From: Tuctoria greenei
Taxonomy: Eukaryota > Streptophyta > Magnoliopsida > Poales > Poaceae
DNA length: 64,000 bases
Direction: 5' to 3'
NCBI GenBank assembly: GCA_036927565.1
Contig: JAYESD010000004.1
Location: 92,508,942-92,572,941 of the forward strand
A program made the position numbers and the translations under genes. Shown here piece by piece: positions 46,030 through 55,955 of this stretch. The notes below the pieces were generated by a model. The model had not been told where the DNA came from. It ran no database searches and worked only from the letters and a program-made list of their open reading frames with translations. How positions within the stretch are numbered: the first letter of the stretch is position 1; every line of letters begins with the position of its first letter.

Positions 46030-47100
46030 CATCCTTTTTTGATATGCAAGTACACCTAATCATACATCTTGTTGATCAGATAAAAGCATTGGGGCCACTA
46101 TATTTACATCATATGTTTCCGTTGGAGTGATATTTAGGAGTATTAAAAGGTTATGTTCGGAACCGTGCTCACTCAGAGGGTTCAATTATGGAAGGATACA
46201 CCACTGAAGAAGTGATTGAGGGTTGTGTTGATTTCATCGATGATGGAAAACCGATAGGTGTGCCTAAACCAGTAAATGAGGGTAGACTAATGGGAGAGGC
46301 AATGTGGGTAACAAAACTTTTATCGTTCAAGATTACAAGAATGTACACTGTGCACATTTTGGCGTACTACAACAGCTCGCAATTGTTCAGTCGTACTTTG
46401 AGGAAAAAAAATAAAACCTAGATTGCACAGAGGACTGGATCATGAAAGAGCACAGAAGATGTTTCATTGAGTTGTTAATGGACAAATATATACCATACGG
46501 AAACTCTATAGAAGAGGCAACAATGAAGAAGTTAGCTTCTGGCCCATCTACTTTGGTGACATCATAGAAAGCATATGACATCAATGGCTACAAAGAAAAA
46601 GACGGTAAGAGTGTTGCACAAAAATAGTGGTGTTCGTATAGAGGCTTATGATTCATAAGGGCAGAAGACCACATACTTTCGGTTCATAGAGGAAATATGA
46701 GAACTTGATTATGACAAAACAATAATAATGCCCGTATTTAAGTGCCAATGGGTCAAACATCCTGATGGTGTGAAAGTGGACAACTATTGGCCGACACTGG
46801 TAGAATTGAACAAAGTGGTTAATAAAGATGACATGTGGATTCTCGCCAATCGTGTTCCACAAGTTTTTTATGCACAAGATCCAGAAACTGGTAAGATGCA
46901 CGTAGTTGTTTCTGCAAAGCAAAATATTATTGGGGTTGAGAATGTAGGAGATAATGAAGAGGAATATAATCAGTATGAGGAGATCTACCTTTTCATCAAA
47001 CCAGAAAATATCAAGCACGTAGAGAGAAGCATTGAAAAGGATTTGAAACCCTATATCCGAGAAGATGTCAATGCTGAAAAAATATTTGATATATATTATA
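46030..47100 (+). pseudogene. CACTA TNP2-like transposase, C-terminal part
   Basis: Directly after the LTR element the reading continues as FFDMQVHLIIHLVDQIKALG, then YVRNRAHSEGSIMEGYT (DUF4218-type block, 46030-46390). After degraded sequence at 46400-46720 it continues MPVFKCQWVKHPDGVKVDNY and QVFYAQDPETGKMHVVV (DUF4216-type block, 46728-47090). These C-terminal blocks are standard in plant TNP2 proteins. Stops and shifts occur near 46115-46185 and at 46420-46630. Homology ends near 47090, where a CLASSY-like fragment on the other strand begins. Confidence 0.85.
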
Positions 47101-47104
47101 TATA

Positions 47105-47880
47105 TTTGTATCCTCTGAAATCAACTTAGAACAATGCTCCATTTCGGCTTTAGATAGCATGTTTCGAACATTCTTAAATTCATCTTCTATAGAGAAGACT
47201 AATTTGGACAAGTGATGCTTTTCGGCGTGTTGATTATCATATTTATCACCTTCACCTGTTCCATATGTTATCAGTGTATGTGTATATAAATTTCTTCTGC
47301 CCTATGATGATCAGGCTTGCCTTCCAATAGCTTGGTTCCAAACAACATCTAGAAGCACAGCTCTTAAAGCTCCTGTCAAGCTAATCCCTTCACAGCAAGC
47401 TCTTGTAGATGCAAGTAACACCCAGGACTCGTCGTTTGGATTGTTAAAAGCTTCAATTGAAGTCTGACGATACTTCCCATCCATTTGAGGGCTTGTTTGG
47501 TTAAGAGTGGATCCACTTCAATATAAATGGATTAAGGTGGATTGAGAAGAAAATTATTTCATTTTCCACTACAATCCAGTTCAATCAAATTAGATTCAGT
47601 ACACCCAAACATGCCTTGAAGGATTTCTTTCTCTTCTCTCCATTTAAAAAACTTATGAATGTGCTACTTTATCAGTTCAATGGCTGAATATATTGACTAA
47701 AAATCAGTACCATCTCTCTTAGTGCTTCACACAAGCGACGAAGCGAACAACTTCAATCACAAATCTTGTTTTTTACCCTTTTCATAGGAATTTGACCTTT
47801 ATCTTTCATGCATAGATTTATCAATAAGTGAAGTTTCCTCATCAGACATGTTAATGGCAGTTAAAAGCGAAGGGTGTGTT
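47105..47880 (-). pseudogene. CLASSY-like SNF2 helicase C-terminal fragment
   Basis: Minus-strand strings in order: MSDEETSLIDKSMHER, FVIEVV/LCEALREMVLIF, IFSQYIQPLN, HKFFKWREEKEIL, MDGKYRQTSIEAFNNP, WVLLASTRACCEGISLTG, AVLLDVVWNQAIGRQA, then YTHTLITYGT and KHHLSKLVFSIED. This is the order of the helicase C-terminal lobe of plant CLASSY-type remodellers (CLSY/RMR1), known to guide Pol IV in RNA-directed DNA methylation. Stops and shifts and a MITE (47489-47615) break it. Only the C-terminal lobe is present. The family assignment is from motif memory; another RAD54-like plant SNF2 is possible. Confidence 0.7.
47489..47615. mobile_element. 127-bp MITE in the CLASSY-like fragment
   Basis: Terminal inverted repeats GGGCTTGTTTGGTT and (complement) GGCATGTTTGGGT are flanked by TTGA (47485-47488 and 47616-47619). 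Removing it joins the helicase reading across a shared TCAA, which supports a real insertion. It is Tourist-like or hAT-like; the family is uncertain. Confidence 0.65.
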
Positions 47881-47918
47881 GAAGCTAACGAAATCTCAAT
47901 GGGACTGAAGACAAATAG

Positions 47919-48050
47919 ATGCTGCATATGAGTGGCAATGTCCAGGTTAGACAGCATGAAGCTATGATGGAATCCTTCAACAACATGAAAAGTGATGCCA
48001 AAGTTATGCTTGCATCAACCAAGGCATGTTTGAGGGCATCACACTTGTTG
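47919..48050 (+). pseudogene. Second CLASSY-like helicase fragment, plus strand
   Basis: The plus-strand reading HMSGNVQVRQHEAMMESFNN then AKVMLASTKAC is the same helicase region as the minus-strand fragment (MDGKYRQTSIEAFNNP, LLASTRACCEG), but from a clearly different paralog and in the opposite orientation. A one-base deletion after the Cys codon shifts the frame. It forms the left arm of the foldback at 47994-48131. Confidence 0.65.
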
Positions 48051-48131
48051 AGGCATCACAGTTATGCTTGTCCCAACAAGTGTTATGCCCTCACAACATG
48101 CCTTGGTTGATGCAAGCATAACCTTAGCATC
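47994..48131. other. Foldback (inverted repeat) made of CLASSY-like coding sequence
   Basis: The left arm 47994-48050 (57 bp) and right arm 48074-48131 (58 bp) are near-perfect inverted copies, with three substitutions and one single-base indel, separated by a 23-bp loop. Read on the minus strand, the right arm encodes DAKVMLASTKACCEGITLV without a shift. An RNA from either strand would form a long nearly perfect stem. Production of small RNA from it is inference. Confidence 0.8.
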
Positions 48132-48135
48132 AATT

Positions 48136-49546
48136 AAATCTGAGAGGGTCAAGCGAAGGATAAGGAAATCTAGGAAATCAAGGAAAGGACCCAAGAAGGG
48201 AGAGAATTCAGATTTGATGAGGACGACCATGGTACTCTATGGCTTGGAAAATGGATTGTTGTGCCCAATGAGAAGCATATCCGACATGCAATATCAAAGG
48301 GGGCAAATGACTCGCTTTACTCCATCCATCCCGGCTGTACGAAGATGCACAAGGACCTGAAGATGTGCTATTGGTGGGATGGTATGAAAAGGGGCATAGC
48401 TGAATATGTTGCACTGTGTGATGTATGACAACTAGCCAAGGCTGAACATCGAAGGCTCGCTGGATTATTGCAGCCATTGAAGATTCTGGAATGGAAGTGG
48501 GAAGTGGTTCGTATAGATTTCATAGTTAGTTTACCTCACACATCAGCGGGATATGATTCAATTTGGGTTATTGTGGATCGGTTGACAAAATCAACGCATT
48601 TCATTCCTGTCAAGACTACCTATAGTGGAGCAAAGTTGGCAGAACATTATATGGGAAGAATAGTGTGCTTACACGGTGTACCCAAGAAAATATTGTTTGA
48701 CCGAGGTTCTCAATTCACCTCTAGGTACTGGTAGAAACTGCATGAAGCTTTGGGTACAGGGTTAAATTTCAGCTCTGCATATCACCCTCAAACGGATGGA
48801 CAAACCAAGAGGACAAATCAAATATTTGAAAATATGTTGAGAGCTTGTGCCTTAAAGCATGGACGCAGCTGGGTCAAGAGCTTGTCGTATGTTGAGTTTT
48901 CCTACAATAACTGTTACCAAGCCAGCTTGAAAATGTTACCATATGAAGCACTATATGGAAGAAAGTATAGGAAACCCTTGTTTTGGAATGAGATAGGAGA
49001 GAATCAAGTATTTGGACCTGATGTGTTGCAAGAAGCTGAAAAGTAAGTTCAGATAATCCGCAAAAATTTGAGGGCTTCACAATCAAGACAAAAGGCTATG
49101 CAGATAATAGGCGGAGAAACTTAGCATTTGAAGTGGGAGACTTCGTATATCTCGAAGTGTCACCCATGCACGGTCACAAGCGATTTAATGTCAAAGGCAA
49201 GTTGGCACCTCGCTATATTGGATCGTTCAAGATTTTGGACAAACGGGGAGAAGTAGCAAATAAGCTAGAGATGCCAGCACATCTTTCTGATGTTCATGAT
49301 GTGTTTCATGTTTCTCAGCTCAAGAAGTTCTTGACGGGTCTGGAAGAGCAAGTACCGATGGAAGAATTGGAGCTTGAGGAGGACTTGACCTATACTGAGC
49401 ATCCTGTCAAAATTTTGGAGACCAAGGAGACGGTCACAAGGAACAAGGTAACTCGATGGTGCAAAGTGCAATGGAAGCATCATACAGAATCAGAAGCAAC
49501 TTGGGATCGAGAAGATGATCTAAAAAAGGAATCTCCCTATCTCTTT
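48136..49546 (+). pseudogene. gypsy2 integrase with chromodomain
   Basis: A pre-integrase segment (FDEDDHGTLWLGKWIVVPN) leads to the zinc region (YSIHPGCTKMHKDL, then CDV followed by a stop where the second Cys pair should be). The core has VRIDFIVSLP with first Asp, LFDRGSQFTSRYW with second Asp, and HPQTDGQTKRTNQ, where the catalytic Glu is replaced by Lys. The C-terminal segment (NLAFEVGDFVYLEVSP, GKLAPRYIGSFKIL) ends in a chromodomain at about 49393-49545 (HPVKILETKE, VQWKHHTESEATWDRED). Stops at about 48427, 48735 and 49046 break the frame. Confidence 0.9.
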
Positions 49547-49596
49547 TCTTTTGTGTTGAATCTCGAGGGCGAGATTCATTTTAAGGGGGGTAAGTT

Positions 49597-50902
49597 TTTA
49601 ACACCCTCATTTTCATGAATAATGCATTGCATGCATACTCATACATGTTTATCATAAAGCAACTTTCAAAGGAACAAGATTAAAATGAATTTAGGTTTAA
49701 ATAGCAACTTAATTCTGTCAGGGTGAGGACTTGTCCGGCCGCAACCCCGGACCAGTCCGGTGTCCCTCCTATGTTTTAGAAAAATTCGAATTTTTTCGGA
49801 GCCTGGACTTGTCCGGCACACTGCACGGACAAGTCTGATTTAGTTTCTGATGTTGCGTGGACTTGTCCTTAGTTTGAGAAGACTAGTCTGATCTTGTTAA
49901 ATTTCCAGTCCGGATCAGCTTTCTCTAGCCAACCCCGGACTTGTCTAGCCCTCTATACCGCACTTGTCCGAAATAGTTTATGTTGCAAAATGGACTTGTC
50001 CAGCCATCCTTGCGAACTAGTCTGGCTTGCTGAATCCAACACAGATTATATTTTTCCTCCACTTTAGTTATTCGGTAGTTGCATTAATATGGCCCAAGAA
50101 CTTTGTGCGCAACCTTAGAGGAGCCCAAGTGGACCCCACCTCGACCCCTACTCACCCCCCATCGAATTCTACTTTGAATTCAACCCAAAACCCTATTTCT
50201 CCACCCCTATATAAACAACCCAATACCGCCACACCTCTCTATCACGTTGGAAACCCTCGCTGTCGTGTTCTTGACGTGTGCTGCCATCAAGTGAAGATCC
50301 AACAGCAAGGAGAAAGGGGAGAAGAAGGAGGAGGATTAATCAAGTAGGATCTTCATCAACTTCTCGACATAAAGGTTCTTCATAACCAAATTGTCCTCAA
50401 CACCTCACCATCAACCCTAATCGTCAAGATTCAAGTTTCACGCCCAATTCTTGATCCTTGGATCTCTAACCTCATGGAATGCACTCTACATTCACTTTTC
50501 CATGTGAATCTATCCCTTGATCTCGCTGTCCAGAAAAAAAACCTAACTCGCAGTTCGTGGACAGGGTGGACTAGTCCGGCCCTAATAGCGGACTAGTTCG
50601 GCTTTGCAATCTATTATTCCTGAATTGAATCCAAATTGACTCAAAGCAATTCAACTCCTGTTCAAACTTGTTATAAACTATTGTAAGCAGTTAGTAAACA
50701 TTAATAGCAACTCATAAACCAGTTTTGCATCACAATTGCATCAATCATGCATATGATGGCATATTGAGTAATATTTGATTGTATTGTCTGTTTTGCATGT
50801 TTGTCGCGCGAAATAGAAGGTATCACTATAGAGAGTGCTTTCGAGGACCTGCAGAACCAGAACTTCAAAGCCTTCAATCCAAACAAGCTCAAGAGCAAGG
50901 CA
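49597..50902 (+). repeat. gypsy2 3' LTR, left part
   Basis: The polypurine tract TTTTAAGGGGGG (49579-49590) precedes an LTR that probably begins at 49597 (TTTAACACCC for TGTAACACCC). It carries GGACTTGTCCGG/GGACTAGTCCG motifs at about 49724-50030 and again at 50568-50606, with a TATA box between. The interruption at 50903 removes the end. Confidence 0.8.
50208..50215 (+). promoter_or_regulatory. TATA box of gypsy2 LTR
   Basis: TATATAAA follows a C-rich run and lies downstream of the GGACTTGTCC array, the same layout as in the Copia A LTR. Confidence 0.55.
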
Positions 50903-53900
50903 AGTGTGTGGGGACCGGGGTCCCGACATCCAAGGATCTCATTGGGTGGTGCCGTGCGATGCGGCACCTAACAACACACACGATAAGAATGCAAAAAAAA
51001 CAAAGTTTTTATTTCACAATAAGAAGAGTTTACAAAATAGTGTACAACAGAGGTACACACGCAACGGAAAATATATACTCATAATGTCACTTAACTACGT
51101 AGGAGAGAAGACATTCGTGCCCTAGGACGGTTTTCACTAGCAACCTGAACAACATTCAGCAGCGGTGTGGTTCACATGAGATTCATCTCGACACCTAGAG
51201 ATCTCATGTACAACCTGAACAACAGAAATAAACCTAATACATGCAAAAATCGTTACGCGAACATGAGCATAAGGTTCAGCAAGACAGACCCATCTCACTA
51301 TCTATGAGACGGTACATGCAAGGGGACAATAATATAGGAAAGTTGAATTGCATAAAGGACTCGTCTAATAGTAAATCTTTATTTTTCAAGTTTTAAATAG
51401 GAAATGACATTCCTTGGGCACCACACATCATAAACTCCACAATCAAACAAGAAATACTTCATCCATGATATGACATGCCCAAAGCACATAAGCCATAGAC
51501 AGGTTAAGTGTTTAGGAAGTGTAAACTTTAATTGTACTACTGCTAAGCCATAGAAGGTTGCAATACAATAATATATAATCAGCAATATAGCATTTTCATT
51601 ATATTTCAACTACTCATATTTACTACGTCACGACATAGTGAACAAGTGGTACTCTATTACCGCGAGGGACGATGATGGCATTCAGGACACACCCGGATAA
51701 CACGACACATTCGCACTTTCAGAAGCGCCAGCGAGTACATACAACAGTACCTACATAACACTTCAGTACTAGTCGTATATGGCCACCTTTCACCCAACAC
51801 TCGAATGCCGAACCGGTCGATCCATCACACGCAGGAGGTCCCTGCGTGGGGCGTACTCTGACGTGCCCACCAGCTGATTTACACCTTGCTGCCCTCAACC
51901 CACACCTATAAAACGGAACGGTATGCCTAAACAAACCAGTATCAAGCTACGTCAGTTTGCTGGAGCCCATTTCTCCAGTATGTCACCAGTACAATTCAGG
52001 CTTGTCCAGCAGGGCCGCATACGGCCCGGGCCTTAATCGATACGGACAGAGGTATGCAACCAAGACCACATCTTGTCGATTGCTACTCATCTCTGACCGG
52101 TCTCCAGTTCATACTAACAACCATTCTTTATATTTACCTGACCCAATGTAGATGAGCGTCATCTTTCTATCTCGCGAGTAGATTCCAACTACTCGACTTC
52201 TACCGGTTTCCCAACAACATTAGCATGGCAGTTGCTACACGAGTCTGTGAGTTATTCTAACCACTCCCTGGGTCATTCGGTCATGCAAGTGGATGTCAAA
52301 CACCTTAAACATAATGCACAGACATCTGGAGACCTAAGGTGAATGAAAACTGCAAAGACATTGTAAGGAACTTAAATGCATACCGAGGCTTGCCATTGTT
52401 TGCGACTCTATATCAATGACAGTTGTTATAGCTTGTCTTTCTCCGGAGATTCCGCCATGGGACTTCAAGATGGACACCCTGGCCTTCTCCTCTAAGCGAA
52501 GCTTCTCGTCGATCATCTATCATCATGTCCTGTCGACATGATATGCATATAAGTAATTAAGGTAACTTAATAATAGACTCTAAGAGGTGGTGTAAAATTT
52601 AAGAACAAGTAATTAATCAAGTAATGACAGGTATGCCTTTGTTGTGTGTGTAATCAGAGGATGAGTCAAGGTGGACATAGTAGTGTTGGTATGAACGAAA
52701 ATGTACAATGTAAGGCTACATTACGACTTAGTAGACAACACTTGAAGCTATGCAACTTAAGAGGTATAAGATTGAAGGATGAAGAATTACCAGACTGAGT
52801 GATGTAAGGAGGACTAAACGATCAAGTTAGAGCATTGAAAGCTTAAGGCATGAGTGAATTGTGCAACAAGAGGTCATGACTCAGAAGTCGACCAATGAAG
52901 TTACACAAACTCATTAAGGAGTAAACCTAATGAAGTGACAAGTGTGGTCGCAGGGTTCTGAATTAGGATGAATCGACGTAAAACCCTAGCGACACTTGGA
53001 AAAGAAGTGAGATCGGCATTGCTTGGACCGAAAGAGTCATCACAAGCACTTCTAACCTAACATGAGTACCAGGACAACGTTCAAATGACCTTTAGGTAAA
53101 TCAGTCGCTACAACTATCTTCGCAAGCATCATCCAATTCTTACATGACACTATTGCAGTGTCCTTTGCAAGATTGTCCAGATGAGCTTGGTGAACTCCTG
53201 GAACTCGAACATAAGGCATTACTATGTCGTGACGACGTGCTTTGCCATTATGGAAAGATCATCTCATCGACATTCACATCGACCCGGACTTGTCAATGGT
53301 GGTGAGCGGAATCCCGAACACCACCTTTGAGTCTCAAGGTTAGTGATGTCGACTTGATCGTCGGCAAGCAACTCGACAAACCTATCGTCGATGAAATGGC
53401 ACACCTAGTCAAGCTATTTTGCGGGCAGTTAGGAAACATCATCGACACGATCAAGAAACTCTTATCCAAGGTTCCTCTTGGTTTAGTTTTCCTTGTCGGT
53501 CGCAACATTATCGCATTACTCAACCACAGGTCATAGGTGATCACCAACATCCGTGGTTTGACCTAGAGGCATTTCATCGACCACCTTGGCTACATCTAGG
53601 ACTTGATCAACCTCGTATCGACTAAGAACAAACGTGGCTAAACGACCAATGTCTAAGGTGTCGTGCTAGTGTTCAAGCACTACACACATCATTGACATTC
53701 CTTGTCTCGAGATCAGGATACGGTCACGACATGGAACATCTCAACATCGTCATGTGGACAATGACGTTGGTGCGGCTCAAGCCGAATGACATGGGCGCAT
53801 AAGGACATGTCAACACAACACAAAGGCAAAGCAATGCAGCTTGAGGACGGCTATAGGTGAGGTATCAAGGCGAAACATGGACATATGGCACAACGTCGCT

Positions 53901-55918
53901 CGAGTAACGTCGGCGGTCACCGCGAGCAAACTTCGATGACATCAAGCAAGGAATTGTAAGGCAAGACACACAAGGACCGTGACGCTGCAACTGGACACAA
54001 ACATGGTGAGCAGTAGGGAACATCGAGTATTGACACGATGCAAAGCAAGATCGCAACATGGCGGCATTTCATCGAGCATGTTCCATTCAAGGTGGAATGC
54101 GACGTAGAGGCAACCAACGATTTTGCAGGACGTGGGAACATTGGCCAGCAAGGAGGATAGTGGAGGGAAAGTCGAGGTACACAGCACAGCTACAGGGATG
54201 CACATGGCGGAGTCATGGCTGGCGCAGGACGTGAGATGGGCGGTGGGGTGCGAAAGGCGAGCATCAGAGAACGCGGCCAGGACGTCGGGTGCGATGGTTC
54301 CATTGTGAGGAAACGGGCGGCCAGACCAATGGTGAGACACACAGGGACGTGACACAGCCGAAGGGAAGAGCTCGACGGCTGAAGTATGGTGGGGACAGCC
54401 GGCGACTAGGCACTCAACCGGGAAACATGACATGTGGTGGCCACGAATGATGAAAGAACGGTGGCGGTGACACCCACTCGAGCGACGACGTGAGGGCACA
54501 AAGCAGAGGCTCAGAAGGTTGGAGACCGCGGCCATCGTCGGTGGCGATGCGCTCAGAGCCGAGGGACATGGAAGGAAATGGCGGTGAGGGGCAGGGACTA
54601 ACCTGGGTGACAGTGAGCCGGAGGAGGCGCGCGATGGCGAGGACGACTCGTGCCGGTGAGCGACAGGGGCTACTGGACGCCTTCGGCAATAGAGGACGAG
54701 TGCGGTGATGCGAAACTCCGTGGCGGCGTCGATCCGTGGTGAGGCAAGCTGCGGCGGCATGACGTGGAGGCGAGCTTAAGCGGCGAAGGAAGCCGAAGCA
54801 GCGACCGTGGCTGCCGGGTGCTTGTTTCGGGCGGCGCACTCGCGCGTGGTCGGAGCGACTCATGAGCAGCGCCGGCAGACTAAGCAGTGGTGGGGCGCCA
54901 TCGGTCGTCGGAAGCGGCACACAGCAGGGGAGCCAGGAGGGAGACCAGTGGAAGGGCGCGTACGGGAGGAAGAGGAAAAATCGATTTCTGTAGGAGGGGA
55001 TAATACTGACGGTTGGGGTCCACCTCCTTCTTATCCTTTGATTTCTTTTCAAAATAATTCATTCTCAGCTGATTAATGGTCCCATCTAAAAGAATTTTTT
55101 TGCCAATTTCTGAAGTCCCAATTAAGTAGTAGAAATGATCCAAAATTTAGGAAACTTTACAAGGCGGTAGATTCAAATGTGAGGAGGAAAATGGGATATT
55201 TCAATTTGCCATGGGACATAGTTGGATGTGCATTTTTTTAAATTCAAATTTAAATTACATCATTAACATTTTTTCTTTTATTACTTATCCCAAACTTCCA
55301 AATGTGATATGGAACTTAAATAAAAAATGTATTAATTAATTAATTGCTCCCATTTAATATTTGGCTTTGAACTCCTTTGATTTATGTGTGGTCGACGCGT
55401 CAGCACGTGGCGAGCAGCGACGTAGAGGCCCGACTACAGAAAAGATCTGGCGCCGAGGCTGGAAGAAAGATCGTGCGGTGTTCCGAGATAAGGACGACGC
55501 GTCATGGCGTGTCGTTGGCTCGCGATAAGTACAAGCGAAGTCGGAAACCAAACACCGTTTGGTGGAAGCTTACAGGTGGGCCACTCAACAAGTGGGCCCC
55601 ATGCGAGATATTATCCGCTCAAGTCCATCTGAACGAATATGATCGAAGATCCCAGAGACACTACCCTTCTTTGATGTAGCGGGGAACTCTAAAATATTAC
55701 TTATGAAGAGGTCGAACTAGAATTTGAATAACATATGAGCGTTAACCTCTTATGTGACATCTTCCATTCAATGCTTCAAAGTTTTTAACAAGCTCCTATT
55801 TTCATGAACATTGGTTAACTCACATGGTTCATGCGAGTTTAAATTCCAACTTCCATTTTTCAAAAAAAAAAAAATCGCACTTTCGTGTTCTCGCTTTACT
55901 CGAATATGGGATTTTACA
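50903..55918 (-). repeat. 3' LTR (~5.0 kb) of the large non-autonomous element
   Basis: It is homologous to 61943-64000 over the visible part. On the minus strand it begins TGTAAAATCCC and ends GGGGTCCCCACA plus a few bases. A GC-rich stretch (about 54100-55000) gives long but low-complexity Ser/Pro/Arg/His reading frames that I take as LTR leader composition, not genes. Blocks at about 51980-52280 match the gypsy1 LTR. Confidence 0.85.
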
Positions 55919-55955
55919 ATCCTTCTCCCTTAAAGGAATCTCGTCCCGAGATTCT
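55919..55955 (-). other. Polypurine tract region of the large non-autonomous element
   Basis: On the minus strand AATCTCGGGACGAGATTCC is followed by TTTAAGGGAGAAGGAT and then the LTR start. The same CTCGnGnnGAGATTC plus TTTAAGGG layout precedes the LTRs of gypsy1 (about 31149-31180) and gypsy2 (about 49561-49590). Confidence 0.75.

Larger units (their letters stand above)
41426..47104 (+). mobile_element. CACTA transposon 2 (TNP2-bearing), right end not found
   Basis: CACTACAGGAAACC at 41426 fits a CACTA terminus. A TNP2-like transposase on the same strand starts about 600 bp inside, the usual spacing. The preceding 3 bp are GGG. No matching end (GGTTTCCTGTAGTG) is visible before gypsy2, and CLASSY-like fragments begin where the second half should be. 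An LTR retroelement interrupts it at 44307-46024. Confidence 0.65.
48132..50902 (+). mobile_element. Ty3/gypsy chromovirus gypsy2, 3' part
   Basis: The 3' end of pol (integrase and chromodomain), a polypurine tract, and part of an LTR. The 5' portion is missing at the junction with the foldback. The LTR is cut at 50902/50903 by the large non-autonomous element. Integrase and chromodomain identify a chromovirus of the Tekay/Del type. Confidence 0.88.

Noticed and set aside
47105..47880. Functional CLASSY gene
   Set aside because: It carries several stops and shifts, a MITE insertion, and only the C-terminal helicase lobe. It cannot encode a working remodeller.
53942..55052. Long minus-strand reading frames (272 and 212 codons) in a GC-rich stretch
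   Set aside because: They lie inside a 5 kb LTR, overlap each other in different frames, and have low-complexity Ser/Pro/Arg/His composition with no recognisable domain. They are treated as LTR leader sequence.
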